The notes below the pieces were generated by a model, which saw nothing but the letters and a program-made list of their open reading frames with translations, made no database searches and was not told the DNA's origin. From the NCBI RefSeq assembly GCF_030733685.1, contig NZ_JASHIM010000002.1, positions 372,001 through 436,000 on the forward strand: a DNA stretch of 64,000 nt, given 5' to 3'. Of this stretch, positions 51,760-60,923 are shown in pieces. This stretch comes from Roseovarius sp. MMSF_3281 (GTDB lineage: Bacteria > Pseudomonadota > Alphaproteobacteria > Rhodobacterales > Rhodobacteraceae). Both the position numbers and the translations under genes were made by a program. The first letter of the stretch is position 1, and every line of letters begins with the position of its first letter.

Positions 51760-52761
51760 ATGAAAAAAACTATCTGTACTGTGATGATGGCAGGGCTGAT
51801 GATGACCGGTGCGGCGAAAGCCGAGGACTATGTCCTGACGACCGCATCCACCGGCGGCACATTTCACCCCGTAGGGGTCGCCATCTCGACGTTGAGCAAA
51901 GTCAAGCTGCTGCCCTCGGAGGATTTCTCTCTGACGGCGGTGAACTCGGCGGGGTCGGGTGCGAATCTGCAGGCCATGGCGTCCGGAACGGCGGACTTTT
52001 CGATCCTGCAGGGGCTTTTCGGATATTACGCGGCGCGCGGCACCGGCCCGCTGAACTCCCCGATGGAGGATATCCGTTCGGTGTCGATGCTTTGGAAGAA
52101 CGTAGAGCATTTCATCCTGCGTGACAGCCTGGTGGACACCGGGACCGCGGGTGACATCGTTGCCGCCAAGGGCGTGGGCGCGGGCATGGGCGCACGCAAC
52201 TCGGGCAGCCTTGGATCGGGTACGCTTTTGATGGAAGGGCTTGGCTTGAACGTAGAAGAGGATTTCCAGATGATTTATTCTGGTTACGGTCCGACGCTTG
52301 ACGCGATGGCCAACGGACAGATCGACTTTGCGTCGATCCCGGCCGGCGTGCCGGCGGGCGCAATCACCCAGATCATGGCCACGAACGGCGATGACATCTC
52401 GATCCTGAACGTGACCCCGGAAGAGGCCGAGGCAATGGATGGCGGTCGTGAGCTGTGGACGGCCTATACAATCGCGGCCAACAGCTATCCGGGACAGGAC
52501 GAGGCGATTGAGACTATCGCGCAGCCCAACTTCCTGGCGGTGAACGACAGCGTATCGGAAGACCATGTCTACAAGCTGACCAAGGCGCTTTACGAGAACC
52601 TTCCGTTCTTGCAGTCGATCCATCCGGCGACCAAGGCAATGTCGGTCGAAGCGGCCATTGACGGGCTGCCGACGCCGCTGCATCCGGGCGCGCTGCGCTA
52701 CTACCGGGAGGTCGGTCTCGAGATCCCCGAGCGGTTGATTCCGCCGGAAGCGAAGGACTGA
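51760..52761 (+). CDS. TAXI-family TRAP substrate-binding protein
   Basis: 333 residues, signal peptide MKKTICTVMMAGLMMTGAAKA. TAXI receptor features: VLTTASTGGTFHPVGVAIST near residue 25 and ANLQAMASGTADFSILQGLF. It captures the substrate for the fused permease that follows (117 bp later) in an operon with CoA-dependent degradation genes, which suggests an organic acid. The ligand itself is unknown. Confidence 0.92.
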   Translation: MKKTICTVMMAGLMMTGAAKAEDYVLTTASTGGTFHPVGVAISTLSKVKLLPSEDFSLTAVNSAGSGANLQAMASGTADFSILQGLFGYYAARGTGPLNSPMEDIRSVSMLWKNVEHFILRDSLVDTGTAGDIVAAKGVGAGMGARNSGSLGSGTLLMEGLGLNVEEDFQMIYSGYGPTLDAMANGQIDFASIPAGVPAGAITQIMATNGDDISILNVTPEEAEAMDGGRELWTAYTIAANSYPGQDEAIETIAQPNFLAVNDSVSEDHVYKLTKALYENLPFLQSIHPATKAMSVEAAIDGLPTPLHPGALRYYREVGLEIPERLIPPEAKD

Positions 52762-52878
52762 TCGCAAGACGCGGCCGGGGGCGGTTCGCCGCCTCCGGTG
52801 CAATGCCGACAGGCCCGGGATTGCCGGTGCCGACGGCCCACGTGTCCCCCGCGCCACCGGATGACAGGAGCGTTGACC

Positions 52879-55092
52879 ATGCCCACCCCGAACGACCCGA
52901 ACAAAGCCCCGATCGACGCTCCGGAAACCGAGACCGCCGGAGGCGGTGACGGCTTTGATGCCATGCGCGCCTCCGACATTCGCTGGCGGTGGCTCGATCC
53001 CGAGCGGTTGGGGCAGGGACCGTGGACCGAACAGGCTGTACGCTGGGCGGTGATTATCTTCGCGTGTTGGCATATCGCCACCAATCTTTTCATCAACGAA
53101 TCCGGGATCTGGCAGAACGCGCTGCACTTCGGCGGCTTCGGGCTGATCGCGGCCCTGTCGACGGCGCCCCTGCACCGGCTGCGGAACAGCCGGTGGGCGC
53201 TGATGCTCGATGTCATCTACGGGTTCGCCATTCTCGCCGCGGCGATCTGGATTGCCTATGCCGAGGACGGCATATACGTGAACTCGATGGCAGAGCGCGG
53301 CTCGGGTTGGATCTTCAGCCCGGTCGACTGGATCGCCGGCGGGCTGGTGATATTCGCAGCCATAGACCTGACGCGACGGTTGACCGGTTGGATCATTCCG
53401 ACGCTGATCCTCATATCCCTGGCCTATATCCTTTTCCTGGGGGCCTGGTTGCCGGGTGTTTTCCGGTCCGCCTCCCTGCCGCTGTCGGATGTGCTGTTCC
53501 GGTCGCTCTACAATGACGAAGGCATGTTCGGCGGGATTACCACGATTTCGTCGGCGAACATCACGCTTTTCATGATCTTCGGTGGGTTCCTGATATATTC
53601 AGGGGCGTCGGATTTCGTGATCGAGCTTAGCCGGATTGTCGCCTCGCGCCTGCGCGGCGGAGGCGCCTATGTCGCCGTGATCTCGTCGGCGCTTACCGGT
53701 ACGATCAGCGGCTCTGCCGTGGCCAATACGGCCTCGACCGGGGTCATCACGATCCCGGCGATGACGTCCAACGGCTTCAAGCCGACCTTTGCTGCCGGTG
53801 TCGAGGCGGCCTCGTCGACCGGGGGGCAACTGGTGCCGCCGATCATGGGGGCAGGGGCGTTTGTCATGGCGAGTTACACGGGACTGCCTTACAGCACCAT
53901 CGTTGCGGTGTCGGTTTTGCCCGCCATCCTTTATTTCCTGTCGGTTGCCTGTTTCGTGCGGATCGAGGTCTTGCGGTCGGGTATCCCGGCCGCTGAACCG
54001 CGCCCGGTCGACCGCAAGAAACTGGCGGCCGGAGCGTTGAACTTCGTGCTGCCGCTCGGGGTCATGATCTGGCTGTTGATGTCTGGCCGTACGCCGAACT
54101 ATGCGGCGTCGGTTGCCATCGGGGTGCTGGTGCTTGTCAGTTGGGCAACACCGACGAAGATGACGCCGAAGCGCATCGCGCAGGCGCTGATCTTCGGGAT
54201 GCGGACCGCGGTGATGACCGCCGTGCTGTTGGCGGCTATCGGCCTGGTGAACAATGCGATCACGACCTCGGGCGTCGGCGGGGCCTTCAGCCTGATGATC
54301 ATCCAGTGGTCGCAAGGGTCGCTGATGATCGCGATTGCGCTGGTGGCGCTTGCCTCTTTGATCCTCGGGATGGGCCTGCCGGTGACGGCTGCCTATGTCA
54401 TCCTCGCCATCCTGCTTGCCCCGGCCCTGTCGGGGCTTCTGGCCGACCGGATCGTCATCGATGCGCTGGCGACAGGCGTGAACGATGCGGCCGTGGGCGG
54501 GGCGCTGGCCCTCTTTGATCCGGCCCTTCAGGCGGATCTGGCCAATGGACTTGGCCCGGAGCGCGCGGCCGAAGTCGTGAGCAGCCTGCCCATGGAGGTG
54601 GCCGCGGTGCTGCGCTCGTCGCTCGTGGATCAGGCCCAGTTGTCGACCTTCCTCCTTATCGCGCACCTGATCATATTCTGGCTGAGCCAGGACAGTAACG
54701 TGACGCCGCCGGTCTGCCTTGCGGCCTATACCGCGGCCGGCATCGCGCGGTCGAAGCCGATGGCAACGGGGATCACCTCGTGGAAGATTGCCAAGGGGCT
54801 TTACGTCATGCCCTTGCTGTTTGCCTACACGCCGTTGATCTCGGGGGAGCCGATGGAGGCCCTGCGGGTTGCGGTTTTTGCCAGTTTCGGACTTTACGCC
54901 GTAACCGCGCTTTTGCAGCGCCATGCCGAAGGGCCGCTGGCGTGGTGGGCCTACATCGGGCTTCTGGCCGGTGCTGCGGGGGCCTTCTTGCCTTACCATC
55001 TCTGGGCTAACATCGGGGGTGCTGTCCTGATCTTTCTTACGGCTTGGGGCACGCGCCCGCGAAACCCAATCGGCCAGAGGATAGAAACATGA
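52879..55092 (+). CDS. TRAP transporter fused 4TM/12TM permease
   Basis: 737 residues from the ATG at 52879 (GGAG 10 bases upstream). About 16 TM helices combine DctQ- and DctM-like parts, as usual for TAXI systems. DctM blocks include ALTGTISGSAVANTASTGVI near residue 275 and GLPVTAAYVILAILL near 500. Its stop overlaps the IclR gene (ATGA), which starts the chain of coupled genes. Confidence 0.92.
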   Translation: MPTPNDPNKAPIDAPETETAGGGDGFDAMRASDIRWRWLDPERLGQGPWTEQAVRWAVIIFACWHIATNLFINESGIWQNALHFGGFGLIAALSTAPLHRLRNSRWALMLDVIYGFAILAAAIWIAYAEDGIYVNSMAERGSGWIFSPVDWIAGGLVIFAAIDLTRRLTGWIIPTLILISLAYILFLGAWLPGVFRSASLPLSDVLFRSLYNDEGMFGGITTISSANITLFMIFGGFLIYSGASDFVIELSRIVASRLRGGGAYVAVISSALTGTISGSAVANTASTGVITIPAMTSNGFKPTFAAGVEAASSTGGQLVPPIMGAGAFVMASYTGLPYSTIVAVSVLPAILYFLSVACFVRIEVLRSGIPAAEPRPVDRKKLAAGALNFVLPLGVMIWLLMSGRTPNYAASVAIGVLVLVSWATPTKMTPKRIAQALIFGMRTAVMTAVLLAAIGLVNNAITTSGVGGAFSLMIIQWSQGSLMIAIALVALASLILGMGLPVTAAYVILAILLAPALSGLLADRIVIDALATGVNDAAVGGALALFDPALQADLANGLGPERAAEVVSSLPMEVAAVLRSSLVDQAQLSTFLLIAHLIIFWLSQDSNVTPPVCLAAYTAAGIARSKPMATGITSWKIAKGLYVMPLLFAYTPLISGEPMEALRVAVFASFGLYAVTALLQRHAEGPLAWWAYIGLLAGAAGAFLPYHLWANIGGAVLIFLTAWGTRPRNPIGQRIET

Positions 55093-55904
55093 CGGAAAAG
55101 AAGAATTCGCCGAAACCCGCTGCGGCCTCGACCCGCGATGCGACGCCGCGACGCGATTCCACCCTTCGCAATGGGCTGCACCTGTTAGAAGCGCTGTCGA
55201 TGCAGGGCGCGATGAGCCTTGGCGAACTGTCGAGCGTCACCGGGATTGGCAAGGCCACGGCCCACCGGTTGCTGCAAACATTGTCGGAAGAGGGCTATGC
55301 CGAGCAGGACGCGGAAACCTCGCGATATGCCGCGACCCTGCGGCTATGGGAGGTGGCAATGATGCGGTCCGAACAACCGGATCGCATCTCGCCCTGCCTG
55401 CCAGCCATGCAGCGACTGCGCGACGAGAGCCGGGAAACCGTCATCCTTGGCCTGATCGACGGCGACGAGGTCTTGTACCTGCATCGGCTCGACAGTCCGG
55501 AAGCGGTGCGGACCTTCACCCGCGTGGGAGATAGGGCCCCGGCGCATTGCGTGGCCACGGGCAAGGCCATACTGGCCTTTGATCCCGCTGGAGAGGAGCG
55601 CTGGAGCAACCTGACACTGGACGCGTTCGGGTCGGAGACGATCACCGATCATGCCGCTTTTGCCGCCGAGATGAGGACCACCCGGGAGCGGGGCCATTCG
55701 ATCAATCGCGGGGAGTGGCGCGGTGGGGTTCGTGCCATCGGCGCGCCGATCCATGGCTGGAACGGGCGTGTGCGCATGGGGCTGTCCATTGCCGGCCCGG
55801 CGGAACGTATGCCCGACGACAGGATCGCGGAGCTTGCTCCGCTGGTGATGAAGGCGGCCGAAGACGCATCGGCCGCATTGCAAGGACGAAAGGACAATCC
55901 ATGA
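55089..55904 (+). CDS. IclR-family regulator
   Basis: 271 residues. Winged HTH (about 25-85; RNGLHLLEALSMQGAMSLGE and GKATAHRLLQTLSEEGY) and a C-terminal effector domain with AHCVATGKAILAF near residue 155. Coupled by ATGA to the permease before and the CoA-transferase after, so it is transcribed with the pathway it most likely controls. Confidence 0.92.
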   Translation: MTEKKNSPKPAAASTRDATPRRDSTLRNGLHLLEALSMQGAMSLGELSSVTGIGKATAHRLLQTLSEEGYAEQDAETSRYAATLRLWEVAMMRSEQPDRISPCLPAMQRLRDESRETVILGLIDGDEVLYLHRLDSPEAVRTFTRVGDRAPAHCVATGKAILAFDPAGEERWSNLTLDAFGSETITDHAAFAAEMRTTRERGHSINRGEWRGGVRAIGAPIHGWNGRVRMGLSIAGPAERMPDDRIAELAPLVMKAAEDASAALQGRKDNP

Positions 55905-57064
55905 CTAATACGAGTTCACTTCCGCTGGCTGGCGTTCGGGTCGTCGAGATCTGCCAGATCGCGGCTGGACCCTTCTGCGGAATGCTTCTGGCGGATATGG
56001 GCGCGGAGGTCATCAAGATCGAACCCCCCACCGGCGATGCCATGCGGGCATGGCCGCCGATTACCGACGGGTACTCGGAAAACTTCGCGTCGTTGAACCG
56101 CAACAAGAAATCGATTGCCCTCGATCTGAAGGATCAGCGCGACTATGAAACGGCCCGCGCGTTGATGACGCGCGCCGACGTGGTGATCGAGAATTCGCGG
56201 CCCGGTGTCATGGAGCGCCTCAAGCTGGATTACGCGACCGCGAAAGCCTGGAACCCGGCGCTGGTCTATTGCTCGATTTCCGCCTTCGGCCAGACGGGCC
56301 CCAAGGCGAAACAGGGTGCCTTCGACGTAACCATGCAGGCGATTTCGGGGATCATGAGCGTGACTGGCCACGAGGGCGTACCGCCGGTGAAATGCGGCGT
56401 GCCGATCGCCGATTTCGCCACAGGACTCTATGGCGCGTTCAACGTGGTTTCGGCGGTAATGGCCGCACGGCAAAGCGGCGAGGGCGCCCATATCGACGCC
56501 TCGATGCTGGGGTGTTCGCTGGGCATCGCCGCGTTGCAGACATCCGAGTACTTCGGCACCGGGAACGTTCCGCGAAAACTGGGTGCGGCGCATCCGCGTA
56601 ATTCTCCGTACGAGGCCTATGCGGCGCGTGACACCCATTTTGTCATTGCCGCCGGTAATGACCGTCTTTGGGCGCAGGTTTGCGCGGTCACCGGGCTGGA
56701 GAAACTGAAAGACGACCCGCGGTTCCTGACGACCTCTGACCGTGCGGCCAACCAGGCGGAACTGAAACCGCTGCTGGAAGAGCGTTTCGTCAAGGAAGAC
56801 GCAGAGGAATGGCTGGCCCGGTTCAGCGCGGCAGGGGTCCCTTGCGCGCCGATCAATACCTATCCCGAGGCGCTGGCCGACCCACAGGTCGAAGCGCAGG
56901 GCTGGGTCCAGCGTACGGAGCTTCCCTCCGGAGCGGAGATTTCTACATTCGGCCCACCGGTTTCCATGTCGGATCGGGAGTTCACCATTCGCAGCGGCCC
57001 GCCGGGTCTGGACGGGGATCGTGACGCGATCCTGGCGGAGTTGGACGCGGAGAAAGTGGCATGA
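55901..57064 (+). CDS. CaiB/BaiF family CoA-transferase
   Basis: 387 residues, family III CoA-transferase. LAGVRVVEICQIAAGPFCGMLLADMGAEVIKIE opens the protein; the catalytic Asp is in VPIADFATGLYGAF near residue 170. It transfers CoA to a carboxylic acid or between acids. The gene is ATGA-coupled on both sides. The substrate is unknown; the nearby acyl-CoA ligase offers a second activation route. Confidence 0.9.
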   Translation: MTNTSSLPLAGVRVVEICQIAAGPFCGMLLADMGAEVIKIEPPTGDAMRAWPPITDGYSENFASLNRNKKSIALDLKDQRDYETARALMTRADVVIENSRPGVMERLKLDYATAKAWNPALVYCSISAFGQTGPKAKQGAFDVTMQAISGIMSVTGHEGVPPVKCGVPIADFATGLYGAFNVVSAVMAARQSGEGAHIDASMLGCSLGIAALQTSEYFGTGNVPRKLGAAHPRNSPYEAYAARDTHFVIAAGNDRLWAQVCAVTGLEKLKDDPRFLTTSDRAANQAELKPLLEERFVKEDAEEWLARFSAAGVPCAPINTYPEALADPQVEAQGWVQRTELPSGAEISTFGPPVSMSDREFTIRSGPPGLDGDRDAILAELDAEKVA

Positions 57065-57837
57065 CCGACGCCGTGCTTTTGCACACCGATGGTCCCGTCT
57101 GGCGCCTGACGCTGAACGCGCCGACCAGCCGTAATGCCTTGTCGCTCGACATGGTCGAGGGCCTGCATGCGGCGTTCGACCGGGTCGAAGCCGAAAAGCC
57201 GCGTGGCCTGGTGATCACCGGCGCAGGGCCTGTGTTCTGCGCCGGGCTCGACCTTGCGGGGATCGAGGGCCGGTCGGATGCAGACATGCTTTGGTTGCTG
57301 ACGCGGATCGAATTGATGCTGCAGCGGCTTTGGACGCTGCCCTGCCGGACGCTCGGCCTGGCGCAGAAGGCGGCGATCGGTGCGGGGGCAGACATCCTGG
57401 TTTGTTGCCAGCACCGCATCCTGTCGGATGGCGGGCGTATGGCGTTCCCGGGGCTTGGCTTTGGCATTTTCCTCGGCACGCATCGCCTTTCCCTTCGGAT
57501 CGGCGAAAATGCCGCTGAGAATTTGCTTTCTGCCGGTGGGCCTGTCGCTGCGGAGGATGCGTTGAAGCTTGGCCTTGTGCATGCCACGCCGGTCGCGCCG
57601 GAAGAGATGCTGGAGGAATGGAGCGCGGGGGTGCTGAACCTCGATCCGCACGTGGCGGCGCACCTGTCGACCACGGTCTGCCGGGCCGATCCTGACGCGG
57701 ATATGGCCGCGTTTGTCGCCTCTGCCGCGCGGCCCGGTCTGCGTGACCGGATCGCCGGGTACGTGGCAGCCCAGAAAGCCGCGCGGCAAAAAACCGACCC
57801 CTCAACAGATACTTCGAAACGAAAGGTTCCCTCATGA
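57061..57837 (+). CDS. Crotonase-family protein lacking both hydratase Glu residues
   Basis: 258 residues, enoyl-CoA hydratase/isomerase fold: GAGPVFCAGLDLAGI (first oxyanion loop, near 60) and AAIGAGADILVCCQH (second, near 105). The Glu normally in GGGCE is Asp in GAGAD, and the PE of the second catalytic Glu is PG (AFPGLGFGI). So simple enoyl-CoA hydratase activity is doubtful; another crotonase reaction (isomerase, hydrolase, decarboxylase) fits better. Coupled by ATGA on both sides. Confidence 0.82.
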   Translation: MTDAVLLHTDGPVWRLTLNAPTSRNALSLDMVEGLHAAFDRVEAEKPRGLVITGAGPVFCAGLDLAGIEGRSDADMLWLLTRIELMLQRLWTLPCRTLGLAQKAAIGAGADILVCCQHRILSDGGRMAFPGLGFGIFLGTHRLSLRIGENAAENLLSAGGPVAAEDALKLGLVHATPVAPEEMLEEWSAGVLNLDPHVAAHLSTTVCRADPDADMAAFVASAARPGLRDRIAGYVAAQKAARQKTDPSTDTSKRKVPS

Positions 57838-58661
57838 CCGCTTCGGAAAAACTTACCACCCTGGAAGAGATGGTCGCAGCCATCCCGAACGGTGCGTCCA
57901 TCGGGCTGGGCGGCAGTTTCCTGCATCGTGGCCCCTTTGCCTTCGTCCGGGAGCTGATCCGGCAGGGCAAGCGCGACCTGGAAATCATCAAGGCATCGCC
58001 GGGCTATGATATCGACATCCTTTGCCGGGCCGGCTGTGTCTCGCGCGTGCGTGCCGGGATCGTCGCGATGGAAGGCAACTTCGGGCTTGCCGGGGGCTAT
58101 CGAAAGGCGATCGAAAGTGGCGCTGTCAAGCTGGAGGAACACGCCTGCATGACGCTGACGGCCGGGCTTCGCGCGGCGGGAGCGGGCGTGCCCTTCATGC
58201 CGGTCGGTGGCGTTCACGGTAGCCAGATCGCCGAGGTTTCCGGCTGGAAGAAGATAGCGGACCCCTACGGTAGCGGCGAAGAGGTCTGGCTGATCCCTGC
58301 AATACGTCCCGATTTCGCTGTTATCCATGCTCATGCCGTGGACCGCGATGGCAATGCCCGCGTCGAGGGGTCGCCGCATTGGGATCGGGCGATGACGCGG
58401 GCCGCCCGCAAGGTTCTGGTCACCGCCGAAACCCTTGCCAGGCCCGAAAGTTTCGCGGAGCGGCCGGAGCTGACCCTGGTGCCCGGGTTCATGACGGCGG
58501 CCGCCGTACATGTGCCGCAGGGCGCTTGGCCCGGATCGCTCGCCCCGGTCTATGACGTCAACTACGAAGCTGCCGCCCGATATGTCGAAGAAAGCGCCGA
58601 TGGGTCCATCGCGGAGCACATGGCGGCGGCGCCCGAAGCCAGACAGGAGGAGCCGGCATGA
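57834..58661 (+). CDS. Glutaconate-CoA-transferase-like subunit A (IpdA-type)
   Basis: 275 residues of the CoA-transferase family I alpha fold (GASIGLGGSFLHRGPFAFVRELI, then YRKAIESGAVKLEEHACMTLT). It pairs with the B subunit that overlaps by ATGA. Because the partner lacks the usual catalytic Glu, the pair may act like IpdAB, ring-opening hydrolases of this fold, rather than as a CoA-transferase. Confidence 0.8.
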   Translation: MTASEKLTTLEEMVAAIPNGASIGLGGSFLHRGPFAFVRELIRQGKRDLEIIKASPGYDIDILCRAGCVSRVRAGIVAMEGNFGLAGGYRKAIESGAVKLEEHACMTLTAGLRAAGAGVPFMPVGGVHGSQIAEVSGWKKIADPYGSGEEVWLIPAIRPDFAVIHAHAVDRDGNARVEGSPHWDRAMTRAARKVLVTAETLARPESFAERPELTLVPGFMTAAAVHVPQGAWPGSLAPVYDVNYEAAARYVEESADGSIAEHMAAAPEARQEEPA

Positions 58662-59404
58662 CCAGTTACACCCCGTTTTCCTACGTCGTCATAAACCTGG
58701 CCCGTTTGATCCGGCCGTCGGAGGTGACCTTTTCCGGTGTCAATTCCACCCTGCCGATGCTCGCCTGCCTGGTTGCCAAGCGGGCCTATGATTTCAACTT
58801 CACCTGGCTGAACGTGGCCGGGGGCGTCGATGCGGAACTGGCGGGGCCGGTTCCGCTGTCGTCGGGGGATGCGGCCCTTACCGCGGGCTCGCGGTCAATC
58901 TTTGCCAACGAGGATTTCTACGATCTTTGCACGCGCGGCGGCATGGACCTGTGTTTCCTCGGAGCGAGCCAGATCGACGGAACGGGTGCGACCAACAACT
59001 CGGTCATCGGCGATTGGGACACCCCCAAGGTGCGCCTGCCGGGGGGCGGTGGATCGGCCGTCATGATGCCGACGCTGAAGCGGGCCGCCACGTGGCGGAC
59101 GGAACATTCGACCCGCACGCTGGTCGACAAGCTGTTTTTCCAGACGGCGAAGGGCAACCTGCAATCCGTCGTCACCCCGATGTGTGTTTTCGACAAAAGG
59201 GAGGGGCGGCTTGCGGTGGCTTCGTACCACCCGGACGTCACGCTTGATGAGATCCGCGCGGCGACCGGTTTCGAAACCGATATCTCGCAGGCCCAGCCAA
59301 CCCCTGAACCTACCGAGGCGGAATTGGCGGCGCTGAGATCGCTGGATCCTGATGGCACATTCGAAGCCGATGCCGCGATCCGAATGCCGGAGGTGGCCGC
59401 ATGA
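58658..59404 (+). CDS. Glutaconate-CoA-transferase-like subunit B, catalytic Glu absent
   Basis: 248 residues. At the position of the catalytic Glu (about residue 54; usually within ExG) the sequence reads WLNVAGGVD, so Ala replaces it. GASQIDGTGATNNSVIGDW and the LPGGGGSAVMM loop are typical of this subunit family. The loss parallels IpdB-type hydrolases. Coupled to both neighbours. Confidence 0.78.
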   Translation: MTSYTPFSYVVINLARLIRPSEVTFSGVNSTLPMLACLVAKRAYDFNFTWLNVAGGVDAELAGPVPLSSGDAALTAGSRSIFANEDFYDLCTRGGMDLCFLGASQIDGTGATNNSVIGDWDTPKVRLPGGGGSAVMMPTLKRAATWRTEHSTRTLVDKLFFQTAKGNLQSVVTPMCVFDKREGRLAVASYHPDVTLDEIRAATGFETDISQAQPTPEPTEAELAALRSLDPDGTFEADAAIRMPEVAA

Positions 59405-60885
59405 ATGATTTCGTCACGGCCTTTGAGGCACAGGTGCGTCAACGCGGGAATGCGCCCGCGCTGTCCGCGGACGGGCAGACGATAGGCTATGCCGCGCTGC
59501 ACGACAGGGTTGTGGCCCGAGCCGGGGCTTTGCTGGCCTCGGGGCCTGTTCCGGGCGACCGGGTCGCGTTGTTGCAGGATCGTAGCGTGGATCTCTGCAC
59601 GGACCTTCTTGCTTGTCTCTACGCCAAGCTGCCGCTGACCGTTCTGAGCCGGAGCGAGGCGCATGGATCGGTTGTGGCCAAGCTGGAAGACGGTGGTTTC
59701 TCGGGGGTGATCTGTGATGACAACAACGCGGAGGCGGCGAAGGTGCTGGCAGAAGCGGCTGGATTGCGGGTTCTGAGGGGTCTTTCGCCGGGAGATGCCG
59801 CTGATCGCCAAGTGCACCCGACTTATGGCCCTGAAGAAGAAGCTTTGCTGATCTTCACTTCGGGCTCCAGCGGGCGCCCCAAAGCGGTGCGTCTGAGCCG
59901 TGGAAATATCGCCGCCAATACGCGCGGTTTGTCAAAGATAACGCCGGTGGGCGCCGACGACCACTATCTGCACATGATGCCCTTGAGCCATACCAACGGC
60001 GTTCTGAACCAGTTGCTCTATCCCTTGATGCGTGGTGCACGGATTACCCTTTTGCCGCGCTTCACACCCGAAACGGCGCTGGAAACCATGGCAGACCTCA
60101 AGCCCACGGTTGTCACCGGTGTGCCGACGATGTTCCAGAGATTGCTCGATCACTCGATCCCGCAAGGTGCGACGGACAGGTTGCGAATGCTGCGTTGCGG
60201 TTCGGCGCCGCTGGCGGTCGAGACACAGGACCGGATCGAAGCACATCTTGGATGTCCGGTGCTGGTGAGCTACGGGCAGACGGAGTTTACCTGCACGTCC
60301 ACGGCCAACCCGCCGGGCGCCGCGCGGCGCGGGTCGGTCGGACGCGCGATTCCGGGGGCCGAGGTGGCGATTCTTGACCCTGACGGGAAGACACCCTTGC
60401 CGACAGGCAGCCGTGGCGAAGTGGCCTTCCGCGGGCCTTTGACGGCTCTTGGCTATGTCGGTCACCCCCCATTCGATCCGCAGGAGTGGGTCAGATCGGG
60501 GGACCTTGGCTATCTCGATACCGATGGCTACCTCTTCCTGACCGGGCGGTTGAAGGAGATCATCATACGCGGTGGTGAAAACCTGGCCCCCGCAAGCATC
60601 GAGGATGTCCTTCTTGCGCGCCCGGGTATCCGAGCGGCCTGCGTGGTGCCCGCGCCCCATGCGGATCTCGGGGAAGTGCCGTTTGCTTTCGTGGAAGGCA
60701 CGAGCCAGATCGAGGCACTTGACGACTTGAACCGAAAGATCCGGGACGAACTTGGCCGCGCGCATTGTCTTGCCGGGATCGAACGCGTGGACCGCCTGCC
60801 GGAAAACCATGTCGGCAAGGTTGACCGCAAGCGGCTGACGGTGGAGCTGTCGAACCGCGCGAAGCCTGAGTTGACCAACGGCTGA
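59401..60885 (+). CDS. AMP-dependent acyl-CoA synthetase
   Basis: 494 residues. P-loop-like LLIFTSGSSGRPKAVRLSRGN near residue 150, YGQTEFTCTSTANPPGAARR near 290, SGDLGYLDTDGYLFLTGRLKEIIIRGGENLAP near 360, and the C-terminal Lys in NHVGKVDRKRL. All core motifs are intact. It activates the imported carboxylate as CoA thioester. Last gene of the coupled chain. Confidence 0.92.
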   Translation: MNDFVTAFEAQVRQRGNAPALSADGQTIGYAALHDRVVARAGALLASGPVPGDRVALLQDRSVDLCTDLLACLYAKLPLTVLSRSEAHGSVVAKLEDGGFSGVICDDNNAEAAKVLAEAAGLRVLRGLSPGDAADRQVHPTYGPEEEALLIFTSGSSGRPKAVRLSRGNIAANTRGLSKITPVGADDHYLHMMPLSHTNGVLNQLLYPLMRGARITLLPRFTPETALETMADLKPTVVTGVPTMFQRLLDHSIPQGATDRLRMLRCGSAPLAVETQDRIEAHLGCPVLVSYGQTEFTCTSTANPPGAARRGSVGRAIPGAEVAILDPDGKTPLPTGSRGEVAFRGPLTALGYVGHPPFDPQEWVRSGDLGYLDTDGYLFLTGRLKEIIIRGGENLAPASIEDVLLARPGIRAACVVPAPHADLGEVPFAFVEGTSQIEALDDLNRKIRDELGRAHCLAGIERVDRLPENHVGKVDRKRLTVELSNRAKPELTNG

Positions 60886-60923
60886 GGGCGGCGGGTCAGG
60901 GCCCCGGACCGATTTTTACCGGG

